From: an uncultured Marinobacter sp.
GTDB taxonomy: Bacteria > Pseudomonadota > Gammaproteobacteria > Pseudomonadales > Oleiphilaceae
Direction: 5' to 3'
Length of the DNA: 64,000 nt
NCBI RefSeq assembly: GCF_947259545.1
Contig: NZ_CAMYMK010000003.1
Coordinates: 121,469-185,468 of the forward strand
Part shown: in pieces, positions 8,703 to 18,678 of the stretch
Layout: every line of letters begins with the position of its first letter
Numbering within the stretch: position 1 is the first letter of the stretch
Translations under genes and position numbers: made by a program
Notes under the pieces: generated by a model
Databases searched by the model: none
The model's input: only the letters and a program-made list of their open reading frames with translations
Told to the model about the DNA's origin: nothing

Positions 8703-8723
8703 TGCAACATTATAACATTTGCA
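8703..8723. promoter_or_regulatory. predicted Zur box
   Basis: The 21-bp imperfect palindrome TGCAACATTATAACATTTGCA lies about 20 bp upstream of zur. Read on the minus strand it contains AAATGTTATAAT, the half-site of the gammaproteobacterial Zur consensus. Position and neighbouring genes support autoregulation of zur-znuC-znuB by zinc. Confidence 0.7.
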
Positions 8724-8820
8724 AACGTCCACGCCATGCCCCTATGTCTATGGAATCCCCCATAGGTCGGATTGGCAGGGCGTCATCCGACAAATCATGC
8801 CACCGGAGCTTCCAGCGTGA

Positions 8821-9282
8821 TCAGTGAGCGACTTCGGCGGCCAGTGATTCCAGGTATTCAAGGTTGGGAATCCAGGCGGTATCGCCTTCCACCTCAACCT
8901 GCATCAGATCAGCGGGGCCGGCTTCACCGTCCAGTTTGCGGATCTGCTCTTCGCTCAGGCGCGCCTGGCTGGGAATACCCTGGGTCACCAGTGCCATGAA
9001 CGGGACCTGCTGGTGCTCGTTGCCGATGGTATTGAGCACTACGATACGACCGCGGTTGTCGCCGGGGATCGTCAGGGTGGCCCCATTAGCCGCGTCGTAG
9101 GAGATGACCGGCAGGTTCAGCCCCCGCCAGTTCAGGTGCCCCACCAGCCACTCCGGCGTATTGGCGCCGGCGTCAGAGCTGGCGTAATCCACCACTTCGG
9201 CAATGGACACGTTCGGCAACAGGAGTTGTCTGCCGTTCATCGGGATCATGACGCAGGAGAGGGTTTGACTGTTATCACTCAT
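8821..9282 (-). CDS. chpC: CheW-like adaptor protein ChpC
   Basis: A 153-residue single CheW domain (LPNVSIAEVVDY, HLNWRGLNLPVISYD). CheW adaptors couple chemoreceptors to the kinase. Its place at the distal end of the Chp cluster, right after the methylesterase, corresponds to ChpC of Pseudomonas aeruginosa, a second adaptor that may link additional receptors to ChpA. GAGG overlaps the stop of chpB nine bases before this ATG; a GTG one codon upstream is also possible. Confidence 0.85.
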   Translation of the reverse strand: MSDNSQTLSCVMIPMNGRQLLLPNVSIAEVVDYASSDAGANTPEWLVGHLNWRGLNLPVISYDAANGATLTIPGDNRGRIVVLNTIGNEHQQVPFMALVTQGIPSQARLSEEQIRKLDGEAGPADLMQVEVEGDTAWIPNLEYLESLAAEVAH

Positions 9283-9293
9283 CACTCATTTCC

Positions 9294-10343
9294 TCAGGCG
9301 GAATCCCTTTTTTGCCGGCCCTTGAGCAGGCAGGATTCTTCAATCGTTTTGACTAGTTCCCGGGCCAGCTGTTCCGGTGTGCCGCAGAAGGAGGTGCACC
9401 CGGTCGCAGCGACCGATTCGGGCATCGAGCTGTTACCACAGCTGTTGCTTTCCTGGACCCAGATGCGGCTACCGTAGGCTTTCAGCAGTGGTGCTGCAAT
9501 CGCCCCGTCGTTACCCATGCCGGAAAACAGGATAGCATGGCAACGGTTGCCATAATGGTCGGCAATGTTCAGCAGGACCTGGTCAATGGAGGGGCCGTAA
9601 GGCCCGGGCCAGGGGGTATCCTTTTCCATCAGTGCGCCGTCTGCATCCAGTGCCCACTCCCGCTCCACTGGCAACAGCACGACATCCCCATTACGTACCT
9701 GGTAACCGGTTTCCGCGCCTTTGAGCTGGTAATGAGCGTGGCGCCCCAGGACCCGGGTCAGCACATCGGTGAAGTTACCATCGATATGCTGGGCGTAGAT
9801 AAAACCAACGGGTAATCCGGGGGGCAGGTGATCCAGAAAGGTTTTCACCGCTGCGGGGCCTCCCAGGGAAGCACCGAGAATCCAGATCTCCCTGGCGATG
9901 GAGCCTGCCGCCGCCGGTGGAATCCAGTGGGGTAACGGCGGTGCGTCCATCGGTGACTGTGCCGCCAGTTCCTGCAGGCTGGCTTCCGAATCCAGCTCTT
10001 CCAGGTGGCCCAGCTGCTGTTCCAGTTTGCTGATCAGACGCTGTTCCCAACGGAAATAGTCGGTGGTGCCGGGTTTGGGCGCCGGGTCGAGTCCGAACAG
10101 CACCGGCGCGTCGGTATTGCCAAGCAGGTGGTCGAACAACACCGGGTGGTCCGCTTCGTCTTCCAGGGTAACCAGCCAGAGGTCCGCCTCCGGAAATTCC
10201 GGGTAATCCTGCAGACGGTCCGGATCGCCGATAAAACACACGTTGAGGCCGACCTTTTCGGCGGCCGCCTGCAGACGATGCCTCTGCAGGACGATGTCCG
10301 ACACGATCCCGACCCTGGGCCGGCCTGACGGAAGGCCGGCCAT
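9294..10343 (-). CDS. chpB: chemotaxis methylesterase ChpB (CheB-like)
   Basis: A protein of about 350 residues whose C-terminal half is a CheB methylesterase with the catalytic triad in GASLGGPAA (Ser), YAQHIDGNF (His) and SGMGNDGA (Asp). The N-terminal 120 residues have the size of a receiver but lack the acidic pair and the obvious phospho-acceptor aspartate, so they look like a pseudo-receiver. It would remove methyl groups added to PilJ by PilK and tune adaptation. Start and chpA stop overlap as TGATG. Confidence 0.88.
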   Translation of the reverse strand: MAGLPSGRPRVGIVSDIVLQRHRLQAAAEKVGLNVCFIGDPDRLQDYPEFPEADLWLVTLEDEADHPVLFDHLLGNTDAPVLFGLDPAPKPGTTDYFRWEQRLISKLEQQLGHLEELDSEASLQELAAQSPMDAPPLPHWIPPAAAGSIAREIWILGASLGGPAAVKTFLDHLPPGLPVGFIYAQHIDGNFTDVLTRVLGRHAHYQLKGAETGYQVRNGDVVLLPVEREWALDADGALMEKDTPWPGPYGPSIDQVLLNIADHYGNRCHAILFSGMGNDGAIAAPLLKAYGSRIWVQESNSCGNSSMPESVAATGCTSFCGTPEQLARELVKTIEESCLLKGRQKRDSA

Positions 10344-13300
10344 CACTGCTTCCTGGTCAACCGGGTAATGGTCTCAAGCAGCTCGGTTTCCTGGAAAGGC
10401 TTGCCGAGGTATTCGTTGACACCAATCGCCAGCGCCCGCTCCCGGTGCTTTTCGCCGGTCCGGGAAGTGATCATGCAGATCGGGGTATCCTGCAGGTTAT
10501 CGTCATGGCGCACAAAGCTGGCGACTTCGAAACCGTCCATGCGCGGCATTTCGATATCCAGAAGGATGATGTCCGGCTTATGATCCTGCAGCTGTGCCAC
10601 GGCATCGAGACCATCCTTGGCGGTAATCACCTCCATGCCGTTGCGCTCGAGCAGGCGGGAGGTCACCTTGCGCACGGTTACAGAATCATCCACCACCATG
10701 ACCAGGGTCTCATGCTGCTCGTAGCGCGCGGATTCGCGGGCTTTTTCCAGGCTGGCCAGGCGTTGGCGTTCGGACAGGATGTCGGAACGGATCATTGCCG
10801 GCAGATCGAGAATCACCACCACGTTACCGTCACCCAGAATGGTGGCACCGGAAACACCCCGCACCGAGTTGAACTGTGGCCCCAGGGATTTCACCACGAT
10901 TTCACGGCTACCCATCAGGTTGTCCACCTGCAGGGCCATTGGCTGCTCGGTACCACGAACCAGAATGACCGGCAGTGGCAGCGCCTGTCCCTGGAGTTTC
11001 GGATGGTGATCACTGTTCAGCAGGTTGCCGAGGTACTGCAGCCGGTATTGCTGGCCGGCGTATTCATACAGCGGCGCGTCCGGTTTGTAGTATTCCTCAA
11101 GCTCATAGGTGCTGACCCGCACGATACCTTCGATGGTGTTCAGCGGGATGGCGTAGAAATCCTCGCCGGTGGACACCATCAGTGCCCGGTTCACCGAAAC
11201 GGTAAAGGGCAGACGTACGGTGAAGGTGGTGCCACGGCCTACGGTGGAGTCAATGTCGAGGCTGCCGCCCAGCTGTTTGATCTCGCTGGCAACCACGTCC
11301 ATGCCAACACCGCGGCCGGAGATCTGCGTGACCTGCTGTGCCGTGGAAAAGCCCGGCTGCAGGATGAATTGCAGGACTTCCCGCTCGCTCAGGTCCTCGT
11401 CCGGGGACAGCATGCCCTGACGAATGGCCTTGTCCCGGATCACGCTGGACGGAATACCGGCGCCGTCATCAATCATCCGCAGCACCACGTCGCCGCCTTC
11501 TCGGGTCAGTGACAGGGTCACTTCACCGGTTTCCGGCTTGCCGGACTTCAGGCGGTCAGCCGGCGTTTCGATGCCGTGGTCCAGGGCATTACGGAGCATA
11601 TGCTCGAGTGGGGCCACCATGCGCTCAAGGATGTTGCGGTCCATTTCCCCTTCCGGGTTACGGACGTCAAACTCGACTTTCTTGCCCAGCTCGCCGCTGA
11701 TCTGGCGGACGATACGACGCAGTCTCGGCACCATGGAGGCAAACGGAATCATGCGGGTCTTCATCAGACCTTCTTGCAGTTCCGTGTTGATGCGGGACTG
11801 CTGTACCAGCAGGGTCTCGGTATCCCGCACCCGGTCGGACAGGGTCTCACGGAGATCCGCAAGGTCCGATGAGGACTCGGTCAAGGCCCGTGACAGCTGC
11901 TGGATCGAGGAATAGCGGTCCATTTCCAGGGGATCGAAATCGTCGCCGTAGTCCGGTCCGTGTTCCTTTTCGGCGCGGAAAAGAATCTGGGTTTCGGTCT
12001 CGATATCCATCCGCCGCAGCTGTTCACGCAGACGTTCGATGGTGGCCGCCATCTCGTCCAGGGTGTAGCTGAAATCGCTGCTCTGCTGTTCCAGCCGGCC
12101 ACGGGTAATACTGGTTTCACCCGCGAGGTTGACCAGTTCGTCCAGCAATGGAGCCGATACCCGAATGGTTTCCTGGGCTGCCCGCTGGGCATCCGCCGCT
12201 TTCTTGCGGGGCTTGGCCGACGACTTTTTCGGCGTCGGCGCAGGCGCTGGCTGAGAGGGTTTCTCGGGTGCCGGTGCCGCTTCAGCGGCGGGCTGCTCTT
12301 GCGCCTCCGGCTTTTCGGGGGCCGGTTCGGAGGCTGGCGCTGGAGCGGCGTCATCCTGCCAGGCGCCTTCGCGGATCCGGTTGACCAACGCCACGATGGC
12401 GTCGTTATCATCAGTGATGGCTTGCCAGGTCTGGTCGTCCGGGGCGTTGCCACCCAGGTCGATCAGTCGGGTTTCAAAGGCGTGGGCCCGGTCACCCAGC
12501 TCTCTGAGCTGAGACAGGCGAGCGCCGCCCTTGAGGGTATGCAGCGCGCGTTGGGCTTCCTGGTTGAAATGGTGACTGGTCGGTTCCTTGCGCCAATCCT
12601 CCAGCAGATGCTCCAACTGGTCGAGGATTTCGCCGGCTTCCTCCAGGAAGATCTCCAGTACTTCGGGATCGACGTCCGATTCGGCGGTGGGTTCGGATGT
12701 GCTCTCCCCGGACACGTCCGCTGCCGCGGCCTTGTGCGCATCGAGCAGTGCCTGCACCAGAGTCTGGTTTGCCTCCGGTTTTTCGCCGTCTTCAAGACTG
12801 GCCAGCATCTGCTTGAGATTGTCCAGGGCCCGGTCGCTCAGTGCCAACATTGCAGCCTGACTACTGCCCCCGCTGATCAGCGGGTCCAGAGCGTCGGACC
12901 ATGCGTCCGCCAGATCGGCGATGGGGTCGACGTCGGACAGGCGGGCACCGCCTTTGAGCGTATGGAGTTCCTGCTGGAGCTGGGTAACGCCGGTAAATTC
13001 CTCCGGCTCATCCCGCCACTGCGCCAGGCACTCGCTGATGGCTGCCTGGATCTCCAGACCTTCATCAAGGAATATGCCGATCAATTCGTCGTCGCTGGCT
13101 TCCGGGATTGCCTCGCTCACATCCTGTCGTGGAGAGGCGGTTTCGCCCGAGAGGATAGCCTTCACCTCGGCGATAAGCTCATAGGCCGGGGGGCAGGGTT
13201 TCTGTGTGGCCACCTGCTCGACCATCTGTGCCAGCCGGTCATGACAGGCGAACAGCAGGTCCGTCATGTCACCGCTGGCCGCCAGCTGGCCTTCCGCAAC

Positions 13301-16300
13301 TTTCTCGAATAGGTCTTCGAGTACGTGGGTCAGGTCACCGATAGCGTCGGCGCCGGCCATGCGGGCACCACCTTTGAGGGTGTGCACGTCCCGTTGCAGC
13401 TCGGCCGCGACATCGCGGTTCGATGGATCCTCGCTCCAGGTATGCAGGGCGCTACCGGTGGAGTTGATCAGGTCGTAGGCTTCCTCCAGAAAGATGCCCA
13501 CCAACTCGGGATCAAGGTGCGACAAGTCGGTGGCTTCCAGCTCGCCGGGCTCGTCCGGGCTTTCCGGCTCTGGCGCTTCTTCCGCTTCCTGTGTGGTGAC
13601 ATCCGTCACCGGTCGCGATCCCCCGGTGGTATCCATATAGGCGCGGATTTCACTGATCAGATCCGGTGCCGGGCGCGGCGATTCCTGCTGTTCCAGTGCA
13701 TCCACCATACCGGCGAGGCGGTCATGGCTGCGGAACAACAGATCTGAGAGTTCGTCGGTGATCGACAGTCGTTGTTCGGTCAGGCCCTCGAACAGGGTTT
13801 CCAGTTCATGGGACAGATCACCCACCGCGGGAATATCTGCCAGCCGTGCACCCCCCTTAAGGGTATGCAGGTCTCGCTGAAGCAGTCTCAGCAACTCAAG
13901 GTTGTCGGTGTTGTCACTCCAGTTGTGCAGGGTGTCGGCCGAACTGTTGATCAGGTCGCGGGCTTCTTCCAGGAAGATCTCCGCGAGTTCCTGATCCATA
14001 TCCTCATCGGTTTCCGCCAACGGAGGCTGCTGCTCGCTGTCCTCGGCGGGAGGTGTCTCTTCCTCCATGTCGAAACTGAGGTCGATTTCTTCCAGGTCCC
14101 CGGTGAATTCCTGTTCGAATGCGTCCGGCTCCGACTCTTCAGGTTCGACGAGGTCGATGGTCAGCGCATCCAGCTCGGCAATCAGTTCGTCACCGGATTC
14201 TGTGGCCAACCCTGCGGCCACCTGGTCCATCATGTTGATCAACTGCTCGTGGGCAGCACGCACCGTGGTGAAGAAGCCTTCATCCGGTGTAAAACCTGGC
14301 GATCCGGCACGCTCATAGGTCTGGCCGAGGGCGTCCGATAACCCTGCCACATCGGTCAGGCCTGCTCCCTGAGCGCCATTGGCCAGTTGATGAAGTTCGG
14401 TGCGGAGTTTTTCGACCGCCGTTGTCTGCTGCGGATCCGCTGCCCATCCGTCGAGGATACGGTCGGCGTCCAGCAGGATGTCGAGCCCCTCGTTAAGGAA
14501 CAGTTGGACCAGTTGCGGTGCGGGTTGTTGCCTCGGGGCTTCGTCATCGACGCTGGCATGGCTGCGCAGGGTGGCGGCCGTTATGGTTTCGAGCCGCTCC
14601 AGGTACGTGTCGGTCCCTTCAAGGGGCGCCTGTGGATCCTGTCGGAGTTGGCGTAGACCCTGGGTCAAAAATTCACAGGCATCCGCGATCAGCGTGATGA
14701 CTTCCTGATTTGCGCGCTTGTTCTGGGCTCGTGATTCCTTGACGAAACGCTCCAGGGGCGTAATCACAGCCGCTATCGGCGCGATGCCCGCAGTGTGTGC
14801 ACTGCCCTTCAGGGTGTGCAGCGCGCGGGAAAGGTCATCGGTGTAGGCGACGGATGCCTTGTCACCTGCGGTCCCCAGGAATTCCCTCAGGGTTTGCAGG
14901 TGGGTTTCCGCTTCGCTTTCAAATATATCCAGCAACACCGGATCCACACCGGTGTCATTGTGTTCTTCCTCGATGGCGAATGTATCGGTAGTGTCCGCGG
15001 CCTGGGCGTCGAACGCCGGCATGGTGTCTGCGTCCGGGATTTCGCCATTGGCCAGGGAATTGGCGCGGGCCTCCAGTGGTGCAGGATCCTGGCTGGCTGG
15101 CCGCTGCTTCTCGAAGTCCTCTACCAGTGGGGGAAGGGCAGCGGTGACATCCTCCAGCAAGGTGGCGATGTCGTCATTCATGAAGATGCTGCCATCGATA
15201 ACGCGATTCAGCATGTTCTCCACGGACCAGGCCAGTTCGCCTACGACCAGCGCGCCCACCATGCGCCCGCTGCCTTTGAGGGTATGGAATGCCCGTCTGA
15301 CTTCCGACAGCGCCGTGCGGTCATCATGCTGTCGCAACAACATGGGCAGGTACTCACGGATCGTATCGAGGACTTCACCGGCTTCCTCGATGAAAATCTC
15401 AAGGATCTCGTCATCAATCAGGTCGTCTTCGTCAGCGGTGCCGGCGACCTCACGGTCCTCTGAGATGGACTCCGGTTGTTCCGGGGCCAATTCTGTCTCA
15501 GGCACTTCTTCCTCGGTTGTTGCCGGGGAATCATCATCCGTCTTGCGGGTGGTGGACATGGCCTCCGCCCGTGCGATCAGCTCAACTACATCGCCGTCTG
15601 ACTGGCCTTCCCGGAATTCGCGGATAAGGGACGGAATGCGGGCATTCACGTCGTCGATCAGGGAGAACAGGTCATCGTTGGGTTTGATGGTCTGATCGAT
15701 CACCCGGTTCAGCAGGTTTTCCACGGACCAGGCCAACTCACCGATACTGGTGGCGCCCACCAGTCGGCCACTGCCCTTGAGGGTGTGGAAGGCTCGGCGG
15801 ACTTCGCTCAGGGCTTCGCGATCATCGTGGTTCTGGCGCAGACGCGGGTAGAAGTCGTGGATGGTCTGCAGAACCTCTTCGGCCTCTTCCACGAAGATTC
15901 CGAGGATCTCATCGTCCAGCAGATCTTCATCAGAGCCTTTGGCGTCCTCCGCCATTGGCGGTTGTTCGTCAACGGTCGGTGCTTTGTCGTCGACCACTGG
16001 AGTGTCCTGTTCCCCGGGTTGCTGCCAGGTTGGCTCGGAACCCACGGGGAAGCCCAGGGAGGCCAGGCTTTCCTCGGCAACGTGCAGAATGCTCTCGTTT
16101 TCGCCGATACCTTCCGCCAAGCGTTCCAGATAATACTCAACGCTGGTCACTGCATCCGCCAGGGTATCGAGCTGCTTCCAGTCGGGTACCTGCTTGCCAC
16201 CCAGCAGGACATCGGTGATGTAGCGTTCCGCGGAGCCCAGCATGTCGGCCACGCGATCCAGGGGGATCAGGCTGAGGCCGCCACGAATGCTGTGCAGCAG

Positions 16301-17740
16301 GCCGGGCACATGCTCGATTTCCCGGGTATCCCACTGTGAGGCGATGAAATTGACGATCGCGGTCTTCACTTGTTCCAGAGTGTTTCTGGATTCACGTAGC
16401 AGTGCGCCACTGGCTTCATTGAGCTCGCGGTTGCCGAGGTTTACGCCCTGTTCAGCCTCGTCGGTTGCCGGCGTTTCCTGGTAGCGATCACTGTCCAGAC
16501 CGGCCAGGCTGGCTTCGATGTAGAGCAAGGCTCCGGCGATGTCCATCAGAGTGCCATCGTCGACAGCATCGCCCTGACGGGACAGACGTTCCACCAGTTC
16601 GATCTGCTCGGTTACCACCTTGCGGGGAATGCCGAGGCCAAGGACCGCCAGGGTATTGGCTACCTGTTTCAGCCCCGGCAACAGATCTTCCAGTTCATCG
16701 TTCTGGCGCAGTTCGGAGCGAACGAACAGGTCGAGCTGGTCCTTGAGTTTGGCCAGCTCCTCGTTGAGGGCACTGACTACGGAATGAATAGCCTCACGGC
16801 CAGGACCAGACACCCGCGTTCTGGCGGCATCGACGTCGTCTTCCGACGGCAGGGCCTGCTCCAGGTGGTAGCTCTTGCGGAGCTCCGACACCTGTGGGGT
16901 GTCCAGATCCCGGGCGCGTGCCACGTAGTACAGCAGGTTTTTCAGCAGTGCTTCAGGGATCGGCTGCTGAAGGATATCCACATGTTCGTCGCCCAGACGG
17001 CGGATTTCGGTATCCAGCTCCCGCAGCAGGGACTTGACCGCAGTGTTGATCGGGTTAACGTGGTGTTGCAGGGTTTCCAGAAAGGCCGAAGCGGCTTTCC
17101 AGAGTTCGCCTCTGGGGGTTTTCTGACACAGACGGATCAGCCGCTGGAGCACCTTCTGCATGTAGTCAAAGTGGGAGTCCAGATCCGCTTCACGTACCAC
17201 GCCGGCGAGGGCGAACTGGTACATCTGCCGCAGTTTGCGGATGTGACCGAGTACCTTGGGGTCCTGCAGCCGCTGGGAGGCATTGCTGGCGGCCCGCTGC
17301 TGTGACGGGCTCAGGTCGGGCTTGAACAGGGACGTGTCGGACAGCAGCGATTCGCCACGGGCAGCTCGCAGGTCATTCAGCAGTGGCAGCAGTACCATGG
17401 GGAAATCATCCTTGCTGGTGGCAAGGTGTTCCAGGTACTGGGGCAGTTGCAGGATAGCCTGCATCAGGACTTCAACGGCGTCGTCCACATTGCCGACGGT
17501 GTCATTCAGCACCGCCTGGGTCAGCTTTTCCATCTCCTCGGTGAGCAGGGCTGCGCCATACAACTCCACCATCTGCAAGGTGCCGTGCACCTGATGGAGG
17601 TAGTTCAGGCAAAAGCGCAGACGTGCGGTATCGTCGCGGTTCTCGACATACGCTTCCAGTGCCTGCTGACCCTGGGTCAGCGTGTCCTGTATTTCGTCCC
17701 GAACCCAGTCCAGGGCGATGCTGTCATGGTGATTGCCCAT
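10343..17740 (-). CDS. chpA: ChpA hybrid histidine kinase with many Hpt domains
   Basis: A 2465-residue CheA-type kinase governing type IV pili. Seven canonical HTLKG phosphotransfer sites lie near residues 652, 819, 975, 1292, 1453, 1593 and 1734, separated by acidic linkers. Three Hpt-like repeats keep the histidine but lose the motif: HQVHG near residue 49, HSIRG near 470 and HQLANG near 1120. An Ala/Pro/Lys-rich linker follows, then the dimerisation segment, CheA ATPase (LRNALDHGIE, MIDDGAGI, GRGVGMDVV), CheW-like domain and a C-terminal receiver with the LLDIEMPRMDG site. It would phosphorylate PilG and PilH. Start ATG has GGAG five bases upstream, overlapping the pilK end. Confidence 0.93.
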   Translation of the reverse strand: MGNHHDSIALDWVRDEIQDTLTQGQQALEAYVENRDDTARLRFCLNYLHQVHGTLQMVELYGAALLTEEMEKLTQAVLNDTVGNVDDAVEVLMQAILQLPQYLEHLATSKDDFPMVLLPLLNDLRAARGESLLSDTSLFKPDLSPSQQRAASNASQRLQDPKVLGHIRKLRQMYQFALAGVVREADLDSHFDYMQKVLQRLIRLCQKTPRGELWKAASAFLETLQHHVNPINTAVKSLLRELDTEIRRLGDEHVDILQQPIPEALLKNLLYYVARARDLDTPQVSELRKSYHLEQALPSEDDVDAARTRVSGPGREAIHSVVSALNEELAKLKDQLDLFVRSELRQNDELEDLLPGLKQVANTLAVLGLGIPRKVVTEQIELVERLSRQGDAVDDGTLMDIAGALLYIEASLAGLDSDRYQETPATDEAEQGVNLGNRELNEASGALLRESRNTLEQVKTAIVNFIASQWDTREIEHVPGLLHSIRGGLSLIPLDRVADMLGSAERYITDVLLGGKQVPDWKQLDTLADAVTSVEYYLERLAEGIGENESILHVAEESLASLGFPVGSEPTWQQPGEQDTPVVDDKAPTVDEQPPMAEDAKGSDEDLLDDEILGIFVEEAEEVLQTIHDFYPRLRQNHDDREALSEVRRAFHTLKGSGRLVGATSIGELAWSVENLLNRVIDQTIKPNDDLFSLIDDVNARIPSLIREFREGQSDGDVVELIARAEAMSTTRKTDDDSPATTEEEVPETELAPEQPESISEDREVAGTADEDDLIDDEILEIFIEEAGEVLDTIREYLPMLLRQHDDRTALSEVRRAFHTLKGSGRMVGALVVGELAWSVENMLNRVIDGSIFMNDDIATLLEDVTAALPPLVEDFEKQRPASQDPAPLEARANSLANGEIPDADTMPAFDAQAADTTDTFAIEEEHNDTGVDPVLLDIFESEAETHLQTLREFLGTAGDKASVAYTDDLSRALHTLKGSAHTAGIAPIAAVITPLERFVKESRAQNKRANQEVITLIADACEFLTQGLRQLRQDPQAPLEGTDTYLERLETITAATLRSHASVDDEAPRQQPAPQLVQLFLNEGLDILLDADRILDGWAADPQQTTAVEKLRTELHQLANGAQGAGLTDVAGLSDALGQTYERAGSPGFTPDEGFFTTVRAAHEQLINMMDQVAAGLATESGDELIAELDALTIDLVEPEESEPDAFEQEFTGDLEEIDLSFDMEEETPPAEDSEQQPPLAETDEDMDQELAEIFLEEARDLINSSADTLHNWSDNTDNLELLRLLQRDLHTLKGGARLADIPAVGDLSHELETLFEGLTEQRLSITDELSDLLFRSHDRLAGMVDALEQQESPRPAPDLISEIRAYMDTTGGSRPVTDVTTQEAEEAPEPESPDEPGELEATDLSHLDPELVGIFLEEAYDLINSTGSALHTWSEDPSNRDVAAELQRDVHTLKGGARMAGADAIGDLTHVLEDLFEKVAEGQLAASGDMTDLLFACHDRLAQMVEQVATQKPCPPAYELIAEVKAILSGETASPRQDVSEAIPEASDDELIGIFLDEGLEIQAAISECLAQWRDEPEEFTGVTQLQQELHTLKGGARLSDVDPIADLADAWSDALDPLISGGSSQAAMLALSDRALDNLKQMLASLEDGEKPEANQTLVQALLDAHKAAAADVSGESTSEPTAESDVDPEVLEIFLEEAGEILDQLEHLLEDWRKEPTSHHFNQEAQRALHTLKGGARLSQLRELGDRAHAFETRLIDLGGNAPDDQTWQAITDDNDAIVALVNRIREGAWQDDAAPAPASEPAPEKPEAQEQPAAEAAPAPEKPSQPAPAPTPKKSSAKPRKKAADAQRAAQETIRVSAPLLDELVNLAGETSITRGRLEQQSSDFSYTLDEMAATIERLREQLRRMDIETETQILFRAEKEHGPDYGDDFDPLEMDRYSSIQQLSRALTESSSDLADLRETLSDRVRDTETLLVQQSRINTELQEGLMKTRMIPFASMVPRLRRIVRQISGELGKKVEFDVRNPEGEMDRNILERMVAPLEHMLRNALDHGIETPADRLKSGKPETGEVTLSLTREGGDVVLRMIDDGAGIPSSVIRDKAIRQGMLSPDEDLSEREVLQFILQPGFSTAQQVTQISGRGVGMDVVASEIKQLGGSLDIDSTVGRGTTFTVRLPFTVSVNRALMVSTGEDFYAIPLNTIEGIVRVSTYELEEYYKPDAPLYEYAGQQYRLQYLGNLLNSDHHPKLQGQALPLPVILVRGTEQPMALQVDNLMGSREIVVKSLGPQFNSVRGVSGATILGDGNVVVILDLPAMIRSDILSERQRLASLEKARESARYEQHETLVMVVDDSVTVRKVTSRLLERNGMEVITAKDGLDAVAQLQDHKPDIILLDIEMPRMDGFEVASFVRHDDNLQDTPICMITSRTGEKHRERALAIGVNEYLGKPFQETELLETITRLTRKQ

Positions 17741-17751
17741 AACCACTCCGG

Positions 17752-18651
17752 TTATTCTTCGTCAGTCTGGCGCTTGATCCACGCCAGCACATGTTCCGAG
17801 GGTACCCTCTGTAAGCCAGGTGGCTGCCAGTCGGTCAGCTCTCCCTGGCCCAGGACCAGCAACCCCCCGGGCGCCAGCCTTTCTGCAAGCCGCTTTACGA
17901 TTTCCCGCCGACGCCAGCGCCGGAAATAAATCAGCAGATTCTGGCAGAAGATAATGTTCATCCCGTGCATCGGAGCTTCGTTCAGGTCCAGCACGTTCAA
18001 TTGGGTGAAACACACCCGTTCCCTGATATTTTCCGACATTTCCACGGCATTTCGTTCCGCTGGCCGAAAGTATCTGGCCTTGAGATCGTCGTTCACACCC
18101 GCCAGCTTGCGGGTATTGAACACGCCCTTGCGGGCTCTTTCGATCGCTGGCTTGCTGATGTCTGATCCGGTTACCCCGAACAGCGGTGGCAACGCCAGCT
18201 GGGTCATGCATTCGTTCAGAATCATCGCCAGTGTGTAGGGCTCTTCTCCGCTGGAGCACCCGACACTCCAGGCTTCCAGAGGTCGCCGTTTCAGTTGCTC
18301 CCGTGGCCGGGTCAGGACAAAGTCCGAGACGAACCGGAAGGCATCGGGATCCCGGAAGAACCGGGTCTCCTGAACGGTCAGGCGGTCAACCAGGGTTGCC
18401 CATTCCACAATGGCGTCGGGCCCGGAGACGATCCGCTCGTAGTAGGCCTGATAACTGTCACAGCCGATTTCACGCATCCGAATCCCGAGATTGGTCTCGA
18501 GAAAGGACTGGCGGCCAGAGGACAGGGTGATGCCGGTTCGCTGCTCCAGCAAGGTTTGCCACTGGGTAAACTGCGCCTCATCCATTTCCGGAAGTCGGCG
18601 CAGAGACCAGATGCCCTCGGCAGGTGAGCGGTCGTCGCGTGTTTCAGCCAT
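17752..18651 (-). CDS. pilK: chemoreceptor methyltransferase PilK (CheR family)
   Basis: A 299-residue SAM-dependent methyltransferase: an N-terminal CheR helical domain (residues about 25-90) and a catalytic domain with the SAM-binding motif SVGCSSGEEPYTLAM. FCQNLLIYF matches the CheR FCRNVLIYF motif with an R-to-Q change. Family knowledge says it methylates glutamates on the receptor, here presumably PilJ, encoded just upstream. It lies between pilJ and chpA as in P. aeruginosa. Confidence 0.9.
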   Translation of the reverse strand: MAETRDDRSPAEGIWSLRRLPEMDEAQFTQWQTLLEQRTGITLSSGRQSFLETNLGIRMREIGCDSYQAYYERIVSGPDAIVEWATLVDRLTVQETRFFRDPDAFRFVSDFVLTRPREQLKRRPLEAWSVGCSSGEEPYTLAMILNECMTQLALPPLFGVTGSDISKPAIERARKGVFNTRKLAGVNDDLKARYFRPAERNAVEMSENIRERVCFTQLNVLDLNEAPMHGMNIIFCQNLLIYFRRWRRREIVKRLAERLAPGGLLVLGQGELTDWQPPGLQRVPSEHVLAWIKRQTDEE

Positions 18652-18678
18652 AAACCGTCAATCGCCTCGGAACGTCGA

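Noticed and set aside
11960-13312. Plus-strand frame of 450 codons opposite chpA
   Set aside because: Antisense shadow of the repetitive chpA gene; no ribosome site or recognisable domain.
14657-14672. Another copy of the GTCAAAAA repeat core
   Set aside because: It is inside chpA coding sequence and has no matching TTTTTGAC arm nearby.
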